Positions 48,935-59,800 of a stretch of DNA of 64,000 nucleotides are shown piece after piece. The notes beneath the pieces were generated by a model. The model had not been told where the DNA came from, searched no databases, and saw only the letters and a list, made by a program, of their open reading frames with translations. Within the stretch, counting starts at the first letter, position 1. Each line of letters begins with the position of its first letter. The stretch lies in contig OX638370.1 of NCBI GenBank assembly GCA_951812925.1, forward strand, positions 108,080,897 through 108,144,896. The letters run 5' to 3'. This stretch comes from Calliopum simillimum. Its lineage: Eukaryota; Arthropoda; Insecta; Diptera; Lauxaniidae. The position numbers were made by a program, and so were the translations under genes.

Positions 48935-48991
48935 GGGGGATTCCTTTAAACGAGGTTTTCGAGGCTTTTGCACGTTTAAAGGAATTTCCCA
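48935..48991. mobile_element. Truncated AGGGGATTCC-family hairpin, copy 3
   Basis: GGGGGATTCCTTTAAACG, then GAGGTTTTCGAGGCTTTTGC and ACGTTTAAAGGAATTTCCC. It has the same arm motif as the 23.9- and 28.7-kb copies, with a deleted half-arm. Confidence 0.65.
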
Positions 48992-49105
48992 ATTGTTTTT
49001 GTTTGTAGCTAATTTAAAAAAAAAAAAAAAATCCAAAATTTCAGTTTTTAATGAAAAGTTCAAAAACAAATTTTAAAAATACAATATCACGTTAACGCGA
49101 TCGGC

Positions 49106-49274
49106 GTTAGGAAATAACGCCCAAGGAAATAACGCCCAAAAAAAAAACGAAATAACGCCCAAATTATTTTCATATAAATTTTTGGGCGTTATTTCCAAAA
49201 GGATTATCGCCCAAATTTATATGAAAATAATTTGGGCGTTATTTCGTTTTTTTTTTTTTTTGGGCGTTATTTCC
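49106..49274. mobile_element. Fold-back element, GGAAATAACGCC family, copy 1
   Basis: The ends are GTTAGGAAATAACGCCC on the left and GGCGTTATTTCC on the right. The body is a long palindrome of AACGAAATAACGCCCAAATT, ATTTTCATATAAATTT and their complements. Flanking GCGATCGGC (49,097-49,105) and GCGATCAGC (49,275-49,283) form a 9-bp direct repeat with one mismatch, probably the target duplication. Confidence 0.8.
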
Positions 49275-49944
49275 GCGATCAGCTTAAATTTTTGAAAATA
49301 TCTTTTTTGAATCTACAAATAGATGGGAAACTAATTGCATACTCAGTTTATACTTATTTTTTGTCAAACCTTTTTTTTTATACTGAAATAATGTGAAGAA
49401 AATTTGGTAACTAACTTAAATTCGACCCTGAAAATTTGAACCCCAGTGAATAACTTTGCATAAAAAAAGTGGAGTGGGACGACATCAAGGTAAAACCTAG
49501 TTCAAACGAGCCGTGCCATATTACAGTTTGCAATGCAAAATGGTTTTTATGAAATTGAACTTTTTCAAAATAAATTTTCTTGGATGGATTATCAGTAGCA
49601 ATTATTTTCACTTATAATAAGCTTTGTACTTGTTCCCGCTCTTTTCTCTTAATGTATCCTTATTTTGATTCGTCAAAATATTTGCAGTTTTGGCATATCA
49701 TTTGAACGTTTTGAAAAGAAAAGACCTGTCAAAATCGTGTTTCGCATTGGAATTTTTTTTTTAACAAAAATCAGCTTCATATTTCAATTCATTGGAAAGT
49801 TTGCAAAGCGTCTATTTGCATATTCTTCTAAATAATTCAATGCAGAATTCTTCAAATAAATATTCTCGAAAATTTTTGGTCATACTGCAATGGAGACTGT
49901 AAGGCCCATTATATCTGACTATGGGTATAATTAAATAATAGAAC

Positions 49945-50270
49945 ATAGGAAATAATGCCCAAAAAAAAAAAAAAACGAAATAACGCCCAAACTATTTTCA
50001 TATAAATTTGGGCGATAATCATTTTGGAAGTAACGCCCAAAATTTATTAATATGAAAATAATTTGGGCTGTATTTAATTTTTTGGGGTTATTTGGTTTTT
50101 TTTATCGAAATAACGTACAAAAAAACGAAATAAAGCCCAAATTTCCAAAAAGATTATCACCAAATTTATATGAAAATAATTTAGGCTTTATTACCTTTTT
50201 GTTTTTGAGCGTTATTTCATATTTTTTGGCGATATTTCGTTTTTATTTTGGGCGTAATTTTTTACGTATA
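49945..50270. mobile_element. Fold-back element, GGAAATAACGCC family, copy 2 (diverged)
   Basis: It begins GGAAATAATGCCC near 49,949 and contains at least three inverted blocks of CGAAATAACGCCCAAA and ATTTTCATATAAATTTGGGC. It ends near TTTTGGGCGTAATTTTTTAC. The internal order is rearranged and longer than copy 1. The ends are approximate. Confidence 0.7.
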
Positions 50271-52157
50271 TATACAAGCCAATTGTGAATTGAAAAAATG
50301 TAATAAAATAAACCCAAATTCATATTAAGAAAACAAATGCAGCTCAAAACGATTGCACTGTTTCAATTTAAAGTCTTAAACCCCATGAAATTCTTTTCTA
50401 TTTGTCTAGAAGATAGATAAAATTAGTGCCAACCTTACCTCACACGATAATACCTAAACTTATGTTGATTTTAATTTTGGTCTTTCAATTGAGTATTCAG
50501 ATATGAATTTGAAGAATATGTATTTTACACTTCAAATTTACTTTTTAGTTTAATTTTTATAAATTGCATGTTACATTTAGTTTTTAGCATTGTAATGAAT
50601 AATTTAGTTGTAACTTGCTTGTAGTATTATTTTTGCGAATCAAATATTATTTATGCACTTAAAATTTCCACAATAAGCCTTCGTTTAATTGCTTAAAACA
50701 AATTGCAATGTATTATTTAAAAAAATTTATTAACCGTATTCACGATCTTGTTGCATCGTAGCAAATGCAAAATTATTTTAAATTACAAAAACAAATTCTA
50801 TTGAATTTTGAAAAGCAAGAGTCTTGTAAGCAAGACCAAATTTGCAACACAAAAACCTATTGCACGATTGATTTCCAATAGTCTATTGTGACTGATTTTA
50901 TTTTTTTCATTTGTGATTGGCACAATTGCTTAGTGACTTTTATGTTTTTGACAACCGTATTTGTCACAAATTGAAATTAAAATGTAAACAAATACAATTA
51001 AATTTCAATTATTTCGTTTTGGTTTAATTAAAAAAGATTTCTTCGTAATGTTTGAATTAAGCACATTGTATGTAGTTAATAAAATTGTGATTTTTTTTCT
51101 AAATAACACACAATTATTCAGTAAAATTTCATTTAAATCAAAATAAGATATCAAATAAATTTTAAATTCAAAAAATATTTGACAGCAAAACAAAAAACAG
51201 CTGTTCTAAAACGTTTGCAATATCAATTTACAACAGTGTGTGCTCACAATTATTTACTCTTGCAAATTTGCATTTGCTACGATGCAACAAGATCGTGAAT
51301 ACGGCTATTGTAATACATATGTTGCTAAAATACTTATTTTACTTTACAAAGAGTCTTTATTCAGCATAATTATTAAAATGTAAATAAATGTTTTGTACTT
51401 ATTAAAGAAAATTCAAATGTTGAAAACTGCACATTAAACAAAAGTTTCAAAATATTAATTATTATAATTTTTTTTTTATCACAAAATGTAAACGTTAATT
51501 TTAAATTTTAAGATTATTTTATATACTTATAAGTTTTAATAGCTTACAAAATCTTTTGCCATACTAAAAGAAGAAACTTTTTCTTTGAGAAATTTTTAGT
51601 TAAAAAAACATAGTTATATTTTTTTAACTGGCTACCAACAAATTATTTCACTAAAAAAAAATAATCAAAGTTACAAAAACGAAAATCACAAATAGCAACA
51701 CAAAAGTAAACATTGAATTCCTATTTAAATAAAAATAACTAATTTTATATAGATACTTATGTATAAAAAAAAAGGATTACAACGCTTGTAAAATATTTTC
51801 TTTAAATTTAGATTACTGTAGTTTATTATAAAAGTATTGAATTATAAGAATAATACAAGTCTAATAAAAGAAATCAAACTTAATTCTGCTGTTTTTTTTT
51901 TATTTAATTTAGAACGTTTTAGGACCTTCTCCGAATACAATGCAATTCAAGCTTTCAACGATATGATTACGATTATTTATTTTTTTTTTTTTTTTTTTTT
52001 TGAACCATATTTTTCATTTATTATTGAAAGTCCCTATTTCAAATTAATGCAAATTTAGGCAACTTCTCCGCCTCTGAGAAAACTATAAAAATTATTTAGG
52101 CACTCTTCATAAGTCTAGGAACTATACCCCAGAACAAAATTGGGGTAATCGATATTG
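50271..52157. other. Intergenic AT-rich DNA
   Basis: No gene recognised. TTAACCGTATTCACGATCTTG at 50,730-50,750 recurs inverted at about 51,284-51,305 (CAAGATCGTGAATACGGCTA), with GCATCGTAGCAAATGCAAA against TTTGCATTTGCTACGATGC next to it. The interval 50,730-51,305 is therefore framed by an inverted repeat of about 45 bp and may be another decayed element. Confidence 0.55.
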
Positions 52158-52166
52158 GTACAAAAT

Positions 52167-52334
52167 GGCTCCCGGAAATAACGCCAGAAAATTTGTAAAT
52201 ATCGCCAGAAAAATCTCCATACAAAATTCTGGCGTTATTTCCATTTTGTTTTGGAAATAAGGCCAAAAACTTATTTCCCAGTTAATTTTTGGCTTTATTT
52301 CCAAAAAAAATTTGTATCGTTATATCCGGGAGCC
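52167..52334. mobile_element. 168-bp fold-back element, GGCTCCCGGAAATAACGCC family
   Basis: The left end GGCTCCCGGAAATAACGCC mirrors the right end (complement GGCTCCCGGATATAACGAT). Internal blocks repeat GGAAATAACGCCAGAAAA and its complement. Flanking 9-mers GTACAAAAT (52,158-52,166) and GTTCAAAAG (52,335-52,343) agree at 7 of 9 positions, a possible aged duplication. Confidence 0.75.
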
Positions 52335-52484
52335 GTTCAAAAGTTATTACCAATAAAGTATGCCGTCCAATTCGTTTTTCAGTAGTAGAGAAAAACAAGG
52401 CATCTTACGAAAAAAATGCCTAAGGGATAAAGTGCTTAGAATCCTCCAAGGAATACTAAGCAAGATAATTCGATGACCGTGACA

Positions 52485-52742
52485 TTGCCGCAAAAGTTAG
52501 CTCGAGGGATTAAGCGAAATCGATCAACGAACACGCCTACTGCCCATACCAAAAATATATTCAAAATGCAACTTTAGGAGTATTTTTCACGGCAATGCAA
52601 CCAAAATACACATAAAAACTACGAAATGTAAGCGCAAGCTCTGAGCAAAGACTGGGCGTATTCGGACAAGAGGGCGTGGCACCTCCCATAAAAGCAAAAT
52701 TTTCAAAATAGTGCAGTGTAGGGTATTTAATGATTGGCCAGG
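52485..52742 (-). repeat. Dispersed repeat, copy 5 (inverted, shortened)
   Basis: AAAAGTTAGCTCGAGGGATT, ACACGCCTACTGCCCATACC, then GAGGGCGTGGCACCTCCCAT and GTGTAGGGTATTTAATGATT, ending at GGCCAGGA. It has only one GCCACGCC unit, and the GCCAGCCAG-to-GTGTAGGG segment is missing. Confidence 0.7.
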
Positions 52743-52756
52743 ATTGTTGGAATTCA

Positions 52757-53453
52757 GTAGAACACTGGAAAAAGTAAGATTCCTGGGATTAATCTGAACA
52801 ACTTTTCTTTGTTTCATTTTTCGAAATTCACAAAACTGACTGAGATATAGCCATCGAAAGATCGAGATATAGCTTTATGCAAACCTGTATAACTTCGGAA
52901 CCCCTTAGGGGATTTTAATAATATCAGTGTCATATGAAAAGCACTTTAATTGGCTAAAATCGCTGAAGTTCGAGTCATGATTTTCAGGATATGGCGAATT
53001 TTCGGTGATATTGTAATGTTTTGGTAAATTGCATGAAAATTTCTTTGGTTTACTTTTTTGTTTTCCTATAAAATATATATATAAATATGCTAATGAAGGA
53101 AATCAGATACAAATAACGTAACAAATGAAAGGAAATAAATTGGGCTTTCATAGTTTGTTACTAAAACTATGTGTTAGAAATACAGTTTTTGGAAAAATAG
53201 TGTTTTAAAAAAAAATTGGTCAAAATTTTCGTAAATTTGCTATTCTTGAAAATCATGACTCGGATTTAAAACCGTTGCACACCAATCATCCATCAAAGGG
53301 TTCCGAAGTTATACCGGTTTGTATAAAGCTATATCCCGATCTTCCGATGGCTGCATCTCCATCTGTTTTGCGAATTTAGAAAGACGGAACTAAGAAAATT
53401 GTTCAGAATAGTCCCATAAATCTTACATTTTCCGGTGTTCCACCGATTTACCA
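52757..53453. mobile_element. Long fold-back element, arms about 250 bp
   Basis: The left arm (52,757 to about 53,010) is the imperfect reverse complement of the right arm (about 53,230-53,453). Paired marks are GAACACTGGAAAAAGTAAGA against TCTTACATTTTCCGGTGTTC, GATATAGCCATCGAAAGATC against GATCTTCCGATGGCTGCATC, and ATAACTTCGGAACCCC against GGTTCCGAAGTTATAC. Inner marks are GAGTCATGATTTTCA and GAAAATCATGACTC. No coding sequence. Fragments recur at 7,840 and 17,865. It ends about 350 bp upstream of the ZAD gene start. Confidence 0.75.
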
Positions 53454-53800
53454 ACCACGCTGTATACGTTTGTAACAAAAAAACAGAAGCTGTTGGAATT
53501 TGTGGGGACTCGACTAAAATGGCCATACGAGAACTTAGAATTAAGGTTTAGAGGTCAAGAATTTTTTTAAGGAAAAATTCTAAAGGCTGTGTTATGTGTG
53601 TCACCCTAATGTGTATATTCCAGTTATGTGTTGCAACCTTAACAATTATAAAAATTTTAATCGATGGCTGGCAACACTGCCTATTGACTATTTTGACATT
53701 TACATCTGGACGATTTTTGTAAAATTGTTTACAAAATTTTTTAAATAACATTTTAGTCGTAAAATTTATATAAAAAAAGAGTTTGTTACCGCAAAATAGC

Positions 53801-56800
53801 ATGTTGCTTCGCTGCAGAACTTGCTTAACTGATTTAAAGACAAATGTGGAAGATGATATTTTTAGCGTGAACTATCACTTGGAAACAACAGAAAACTTAG
53901 CTTCTTGGATTGAGGAACTCACTTCATTACATCTTTCAGCAACAAATCATAATCATGATTATCCACAACTTGTATGTGAAGAATGCTATATAAAATTTAG
54001 AGATTTCCATGATTTTCGGCGAGTTGTGTGCCAGGCAGCAGCACAACTAGATACCATGTACTCAAAAAATCAGCTTATTCAACTGAAATCAGATTTAGAT
54101 GAACTTCCGACGGAGCTGCAATGTGTGGAACCAACTATAAAAATTGAAGAGGAATTGGTAAGAAAGATGAGAGTTCTCTATCAATGGTATATCAAAGGCG
54201 AATTTTAGCACCGTATGCCGGATTCCAAAAGTCTCGGATACAGTTAAAGACTTTTACATCTGATTTTAACCCTCTAAGCCACTTTAGCAATATATTACAT
54301 TTGCACTCAATATTTGTATTTTATTGTTCTCGAGATATACTAGATCCAAATTTAAGGAACTGGCATGTGCAACGCCACAAGTAGTAGTTTAAGAAAGCTA
54401 TAACATACCTCTTCGACTCAATCAAAATCTGTCAAAGATTTGAACAAAGTTCGGCCATAGAACTTTTTTCTTTAATTTGTAACGCGCACATTTTATTCTA
54501 TATTTTTAAAAACAACTGCACTAAATTTTCTTTATAGGAAGCCTTCGAAACAGGAGGATCTTCAACTGTATTTAATGAAAATGCTATTCCCACTGATGAC
54601 TTGCTTTTTGAATTGCAAAAGAAGAAAATAAACAATGAAATGAATAAATCTAAAACGGAAGGAAATAGTTTCCCAGTAAAATTGGTATGTTGACAGAATG
54701 TCTTGTATGTGGATTTTTTTATTTAAAAGGTCATTTATGCGTTACCAAGCTTTCAATCCTGCGGGTAAAGGGTCAGAACCCTTGCGGGTAAGGGGTCAGA
54801 ACCCCTGCGGGTAAGGGGTCAGAACCCCTGCGGGTAAGGGGTCAGAACCCCTGCGGGTAAGGGGTCAGAACCCCTGCGGGTAAGGGGTCAGAATATGCCC
54901 GAGGTAAGCATGCCTGTCGTAAGAGGCGACTAAAAGCGGGTGACCAGCCAGGGTGTGGAAGGGCGTAGCGTTGGACAGCGATGCGCCTTGAAAGAAAACC
55001 CACAATAACTGGCACTGACAAGGCGAGTCGATGCTGCCTTAAAATAAGCATCTTGTCAAAATCCTGAAGCGTCTGACCCAGTTTGGGTGGCTCCCAGGTC
55101 AGCGTCTGTTCCAGATTGGGCGGCTGAAATTAAAAGTGAATTTGGCCACTATATTTGCAGCGCTTGCCGAATCCAGCTTTAAGCTTATAACTTACTGCGT
55201 GGGGCGTTGCCGAGAAGATTATACTAATGAAGCATGGATCGAAAAACGATGGAAAATAACTCTCCAAGTAGTACCCACCAGAGTGTGGTTAATCCACCTG
55301 CCTCGGCAGCATGCACATCGGATTTGGAGGTGCAAGAAACATGCATAGTTAGGAATGATTCTCCTATAACTGGAACCAATATGGTTTCTCAAAATTTTAA
55401 GGCCAAAAGGGGTATCCCATGGAACTTTACCGAACATCTAGAAGATCTCGACTACGCTGACGACATCTGCCTCTTATCGTCCAAACATTCAGATATGCAA
55501 AGCAAAATTGAAGACCTTGTCTTGGAATCACAAAAGGCCGGCATAAAAATCAACGTATCCAAGACTAAAAGCATGAAGCTAAACGTAAGCAATGACATCA
55601 CGTTTATAGCTGGCAGTGATGACATCAGAAACGTCGATAGCTTCACGTATTTAGGCAGCATTATCTCCATGGATGGTGGAGCAAAAGAGGATATCAACTC
55701 AAGAATAGCAAAAGCAAAAGGCGCGTTTGCTCAATTGAAAAAAGGTCTTCATCCGTTATATCCACCAAAACGAGAGTGCGCATTTTTGATTCGAATGTGA
55801 AATCGGTTTTGTTATATGAGTGCGAAACGTGGCTTGTTACTGAACAACTAACGAACAAGCTGTAAGTATATGTCAACAAATGCTTAAGGCGAATACTAAA
55901 GGTTTGGTGGCCTCGAACCATATCAAATGCCGAGCTACATCAAAAATGCAATCAGAGGGCTATAGCAATCGAGGTCAAGCTGCGCAAATGGAGATAGATT
56001 GATCACACTCTCCGGAAACATCACAGCGAAGTTTGTCGCCAGGCTCTTGAGTGGAATCCACAAGGCAGTAGAGGACGTGGTAGACCCAAAACCAACTGGA
56101 AGAGATCGCTGGAAAAGAAAATCCAAGAATCGGGAAAGCCGTGGCAAGAGATTAAAGTCATCGCAAGGGATCGTGACAAATGGAGAGATTTCATATTGGC
56201 CCTATGCTCCTCTTAGGAGTTACAGGAGAATACATACATACAATGATTTTAGAAATCAAAAACTGAGGAAATCGTTAGCGGAGTTTCATTGATTTTGGAG
56301 ACCAAAAACTGAGGAAATCGTTAGCAGACTCAATGATTTTAGAGACCAAAAACTGAGGAAACCGTTAGCAGACTTACCATGACTTTAGAGACCAAGAACT
56401 GATAAATAAATTACCTCATTTTTTTTTTTTTTTATTGCACAAATGTAGACTACAAATAGGAAAAGATTCAATATACTTGAGAAATTCAAAAAAAAAAAAT
56501 TCCTTTAGAAAAATGTAATTTTAGTGCAGGCCTTTTTAATAAAACCATCCATGTACGGAGGGTCTAACAAAAGTTCGCTTAGTTCCTGTCATTTCATAAA
56601 TTTTTAGTAAATCAAAAAATTGCTTATTATTTGTTATAGTCTTACGATATATCATTTTAATTTTCAGAAAGATCGGTCAAAATGGAGAGAAGAAAACGTA
56701 AAATTCGTGAAACAATGTCAGCAGATATTCCAGTGCTACCGCAGATAGAGATTCGGTTTGCTATTACTTTTGGATTTCGACGTAAGCTCAAGCCTGTGGA

Positions 56801-59800
56801 AATAATTAGTGAATTCCAAATAGCATTTAAAGTTAATGCGCCATCCCTCGTGACTATTTCAAAGTGGTTCCGAAGATTCCAGACAGGTCATTTTTCTGTG
56901 GAGGACGAACCTCGAGAAGGCCGCCCAAAATCTTCGACTGATTATGAATGTGTAGCGCTGGTGAAGTCTAAAATTGACGAAGATCCAAGATTAACCCAGG
57001 AAATCATTGCTGAGGAACTGGGCTTGAATGCCATGGCTGTATCGCAAATATTAAAAAATGATCTTGGATACGCGGAGAAATCTGCACGATGGGTTCCTAG
57101 AATTTTAAGTGATGCTCACAAAGAGGCATGTGTGCGTTTTGCTAAGTATTTTCTTGAAAAATTCAAAAACGGCGAGTCTAACACTTTCAAGAAAATTGTA
57201 ACAGGTGATGAAGCACGGTTTTACAAGTACGACCCTGAAACCAAATAACAATCCATGGTATGGAGCCCCGAAGGTGCAAGTCCACCTGTTAAAGCAAAGC
57301 AACAAAAGTCAGCAACAAAAGTAATGATGTCAGCTTACTTCACCAGAGAGAGAGCTGTAGCTGCTATTCCTTTGGAAAAAGGTCAGACGGTTACTGCTAG
57401 AAATTATTATTAACAATATTGTAGTATGTATTTCATTATAATAGTTTCATTTAAAATTTCAAATCTAGTAGTATCAGTCATATAAGGGTTAAATTTAAAA
57501 ATTTAAAAAGGAAGGCAACATTGGCACAAATTCATGTTCACAAATTCATAACAGTTAATATTGTATCATGTGGACTTATGTACATGCATAGTGTTGTTTT
57601 TGTACGTACATAAATACAAAGATTGGATTGTGTATGTGCATGCGTTTATGCCTTTTTTGACTGACACAGCAACGACGACTTTTAACTGACTTTGAGTTAA
57701 AAAGAAGCGTTTTTCAAAGTCACTTGGAAGAAGTCACTTGGAAGAAGTCACTGCGTTTTTTGAGTTTTCTTTTATTTTACATTCAATATTTTAATTATTG
57801 TAACTTTACTTAATTTCTTTGATTTGTTTAACTTTGATTTAATTCTTTTGTTTAAAACTTTGATTTAGTTTTGTTAAAAAAAAAATTTAAAATTAATTAC
57901 TACAAAAACAGTGACTTTTTGCAACAGTTACTGCTAAGTGTTATACTAAAACCTGTTTACCAGAAGTTTTCCAAAATTTATTGGGAAAACGCCAAAAAAA
58001 GGAGCTATGCCGCTACTTTCTTCATCACGATAATGCGCCAGCGCACACTGCTGAAAAAACGACAGATTTTATCGCGCTTTCAGGCATCGAAGAAATTCGT
58101 CCCGCACTTTATTCCCCAGATCAAGCGCCTTGTGACTTGTAGTTGTTTCCAAAAATAAAAAAAAAAAAATTAAGAGGGAGAGTCTTTAACAGCAATGAGG
58201 AGATAATAAATGTGATAAAATTGTAAAACTGCAAAAAGCCGATTTTGAAGACTGTTTTTCAAGATGGATTTATCGACTTCAAAAATGTATCAAAATAAAT
58301 GGCGATTACGTTGAAAAAATACAAATAGATAAAGAATAAAGTTATAAATTTAAAAAATTTTTTATAAAGTTTTTTCAATTCAACTAAGCGAACTTTTGTT
58401 AAACCCCTCGTGCATACATAAGTATTTTAGAAATTGTTAAATCTTTTTTCACTCTTTTACTTAGAATAAATCTCATGTTACCGCAAATCTTCATAATCTA
58501 AGAAATTCTCTGGTTTTAAATACTGCTGCAGGTGATGAAGTTGCAGAATTTGCGTTAAAATCAGAAATGCTAGAAAATACTAGTGCTATTGAAAATACGG
58601 ATAGCAATTTTGAAAACTTTCGACATGAATTTTCGAGCTGTAGAAAATTTCAGAAACATCCTAAAAAAAAGCTATTGAAAAACATAAGCTCAAAGAATAC
58701 AAAGTTAAGAAAAAATGTTGCCAAACGAAGATCTAACATTTATAATACAAATACTAAAAGTCAGTGTTATGTTTGTCAAAAATTTTTTGCTACGAATGAC
58801 TGTCTGAAACAGCATTTCTCAACTATACATAAAGGACTCCGTCCATTCGAATGCCAAATTTGTCATTTACGTTTCGCCGAAAGAAATTCTTTAAGAAAAC
58901 ACGAACGAGTGCATACAGGTGAAAAACCCTTCGCTTGTGATATTTGTGGTCGTCATTTTACACATCAAGCAAATATGCAAAAACATCGAAAAATACATAA
59001 AAACAAGCATATGGATGAAGAACTTGTAAGCTTCAATACTGTTTGGGAAAACTCACAAAACGATGGAACACCAGATGAAGCGAAGGAAAAAGTTGTAAGA
59101 AAATTTTTTTTTTTTTTCTTTCAATAAATTTTTACAGAAGTTGAAAACATGTTGCGAAAACTATTTTTTTTTTAAGGTATCTGAATTTGAATTTATAATC
59201 ACAAATACGGATGGGCCGCATTTTCAAGATAGTAAAAAAGAAATGGATGCAATAAGAGAATCAGCATATACATCAGAAGATAAAATTTTACGAAATGATT
59301 CAGTATGCTTACTTGAATCTAATTTTTAGTAAACTCTCTAATATTTTTAACTTTACTTTAATTTAGCAAGCCGTTTGTTTGGATAGTTCTGAAAATTCCA
59401 ATGACTCGATACAAGACAAAAAAATTCAAAAATCTGCTACTAAATACAAATGTTCGGAATGTGATTTGGAATTTCCTCATATTCTTTCATTAAATGCGCA
59501 CCGACGGCAATCAAATCACGCCGCTAATGCACATAATATGAAGAATTCACATCCATGTACTATTTGTAAAAACATTTTTACGAGAAAATTCAATCTTAAA
59601 AGACATATGTTATGGATACATAGTGGAGCACGTCCATTTGACTGCAAACTTTGTGATATGCGTTTCACCAAAAAGGAACACCTTATAACACACGAACGTA
59701 TTCACACAGGTGAGAAGCCCTTTACCTGTGATATTTGCGATCGTTGTTTCGTACACTTGAAGACTATGGAAAAACATCGTGAGCGGTGCAAAGTCGTGGG

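Noticed and set aside
53783..53800. Earlier in-frame start (TTG at 53,783) for the ZAD protein
   Set aside because: TTG is not expected as a start here. ATG at 53,801 places the ZAD cysteines at residues 5 and 8, as is usual for the family.
54750..54895. Regular short repeats as a CRISPR-like array
   Set aside because: The units are directly adjacent without unique spacers, inside a fly LINE leader. This is a minisatellite.
54842..55051. Minus-strand open frame over the 23-bp repeats
   Set aside because: It is a product of the repeat sequence and the LINE leader, without protein character.
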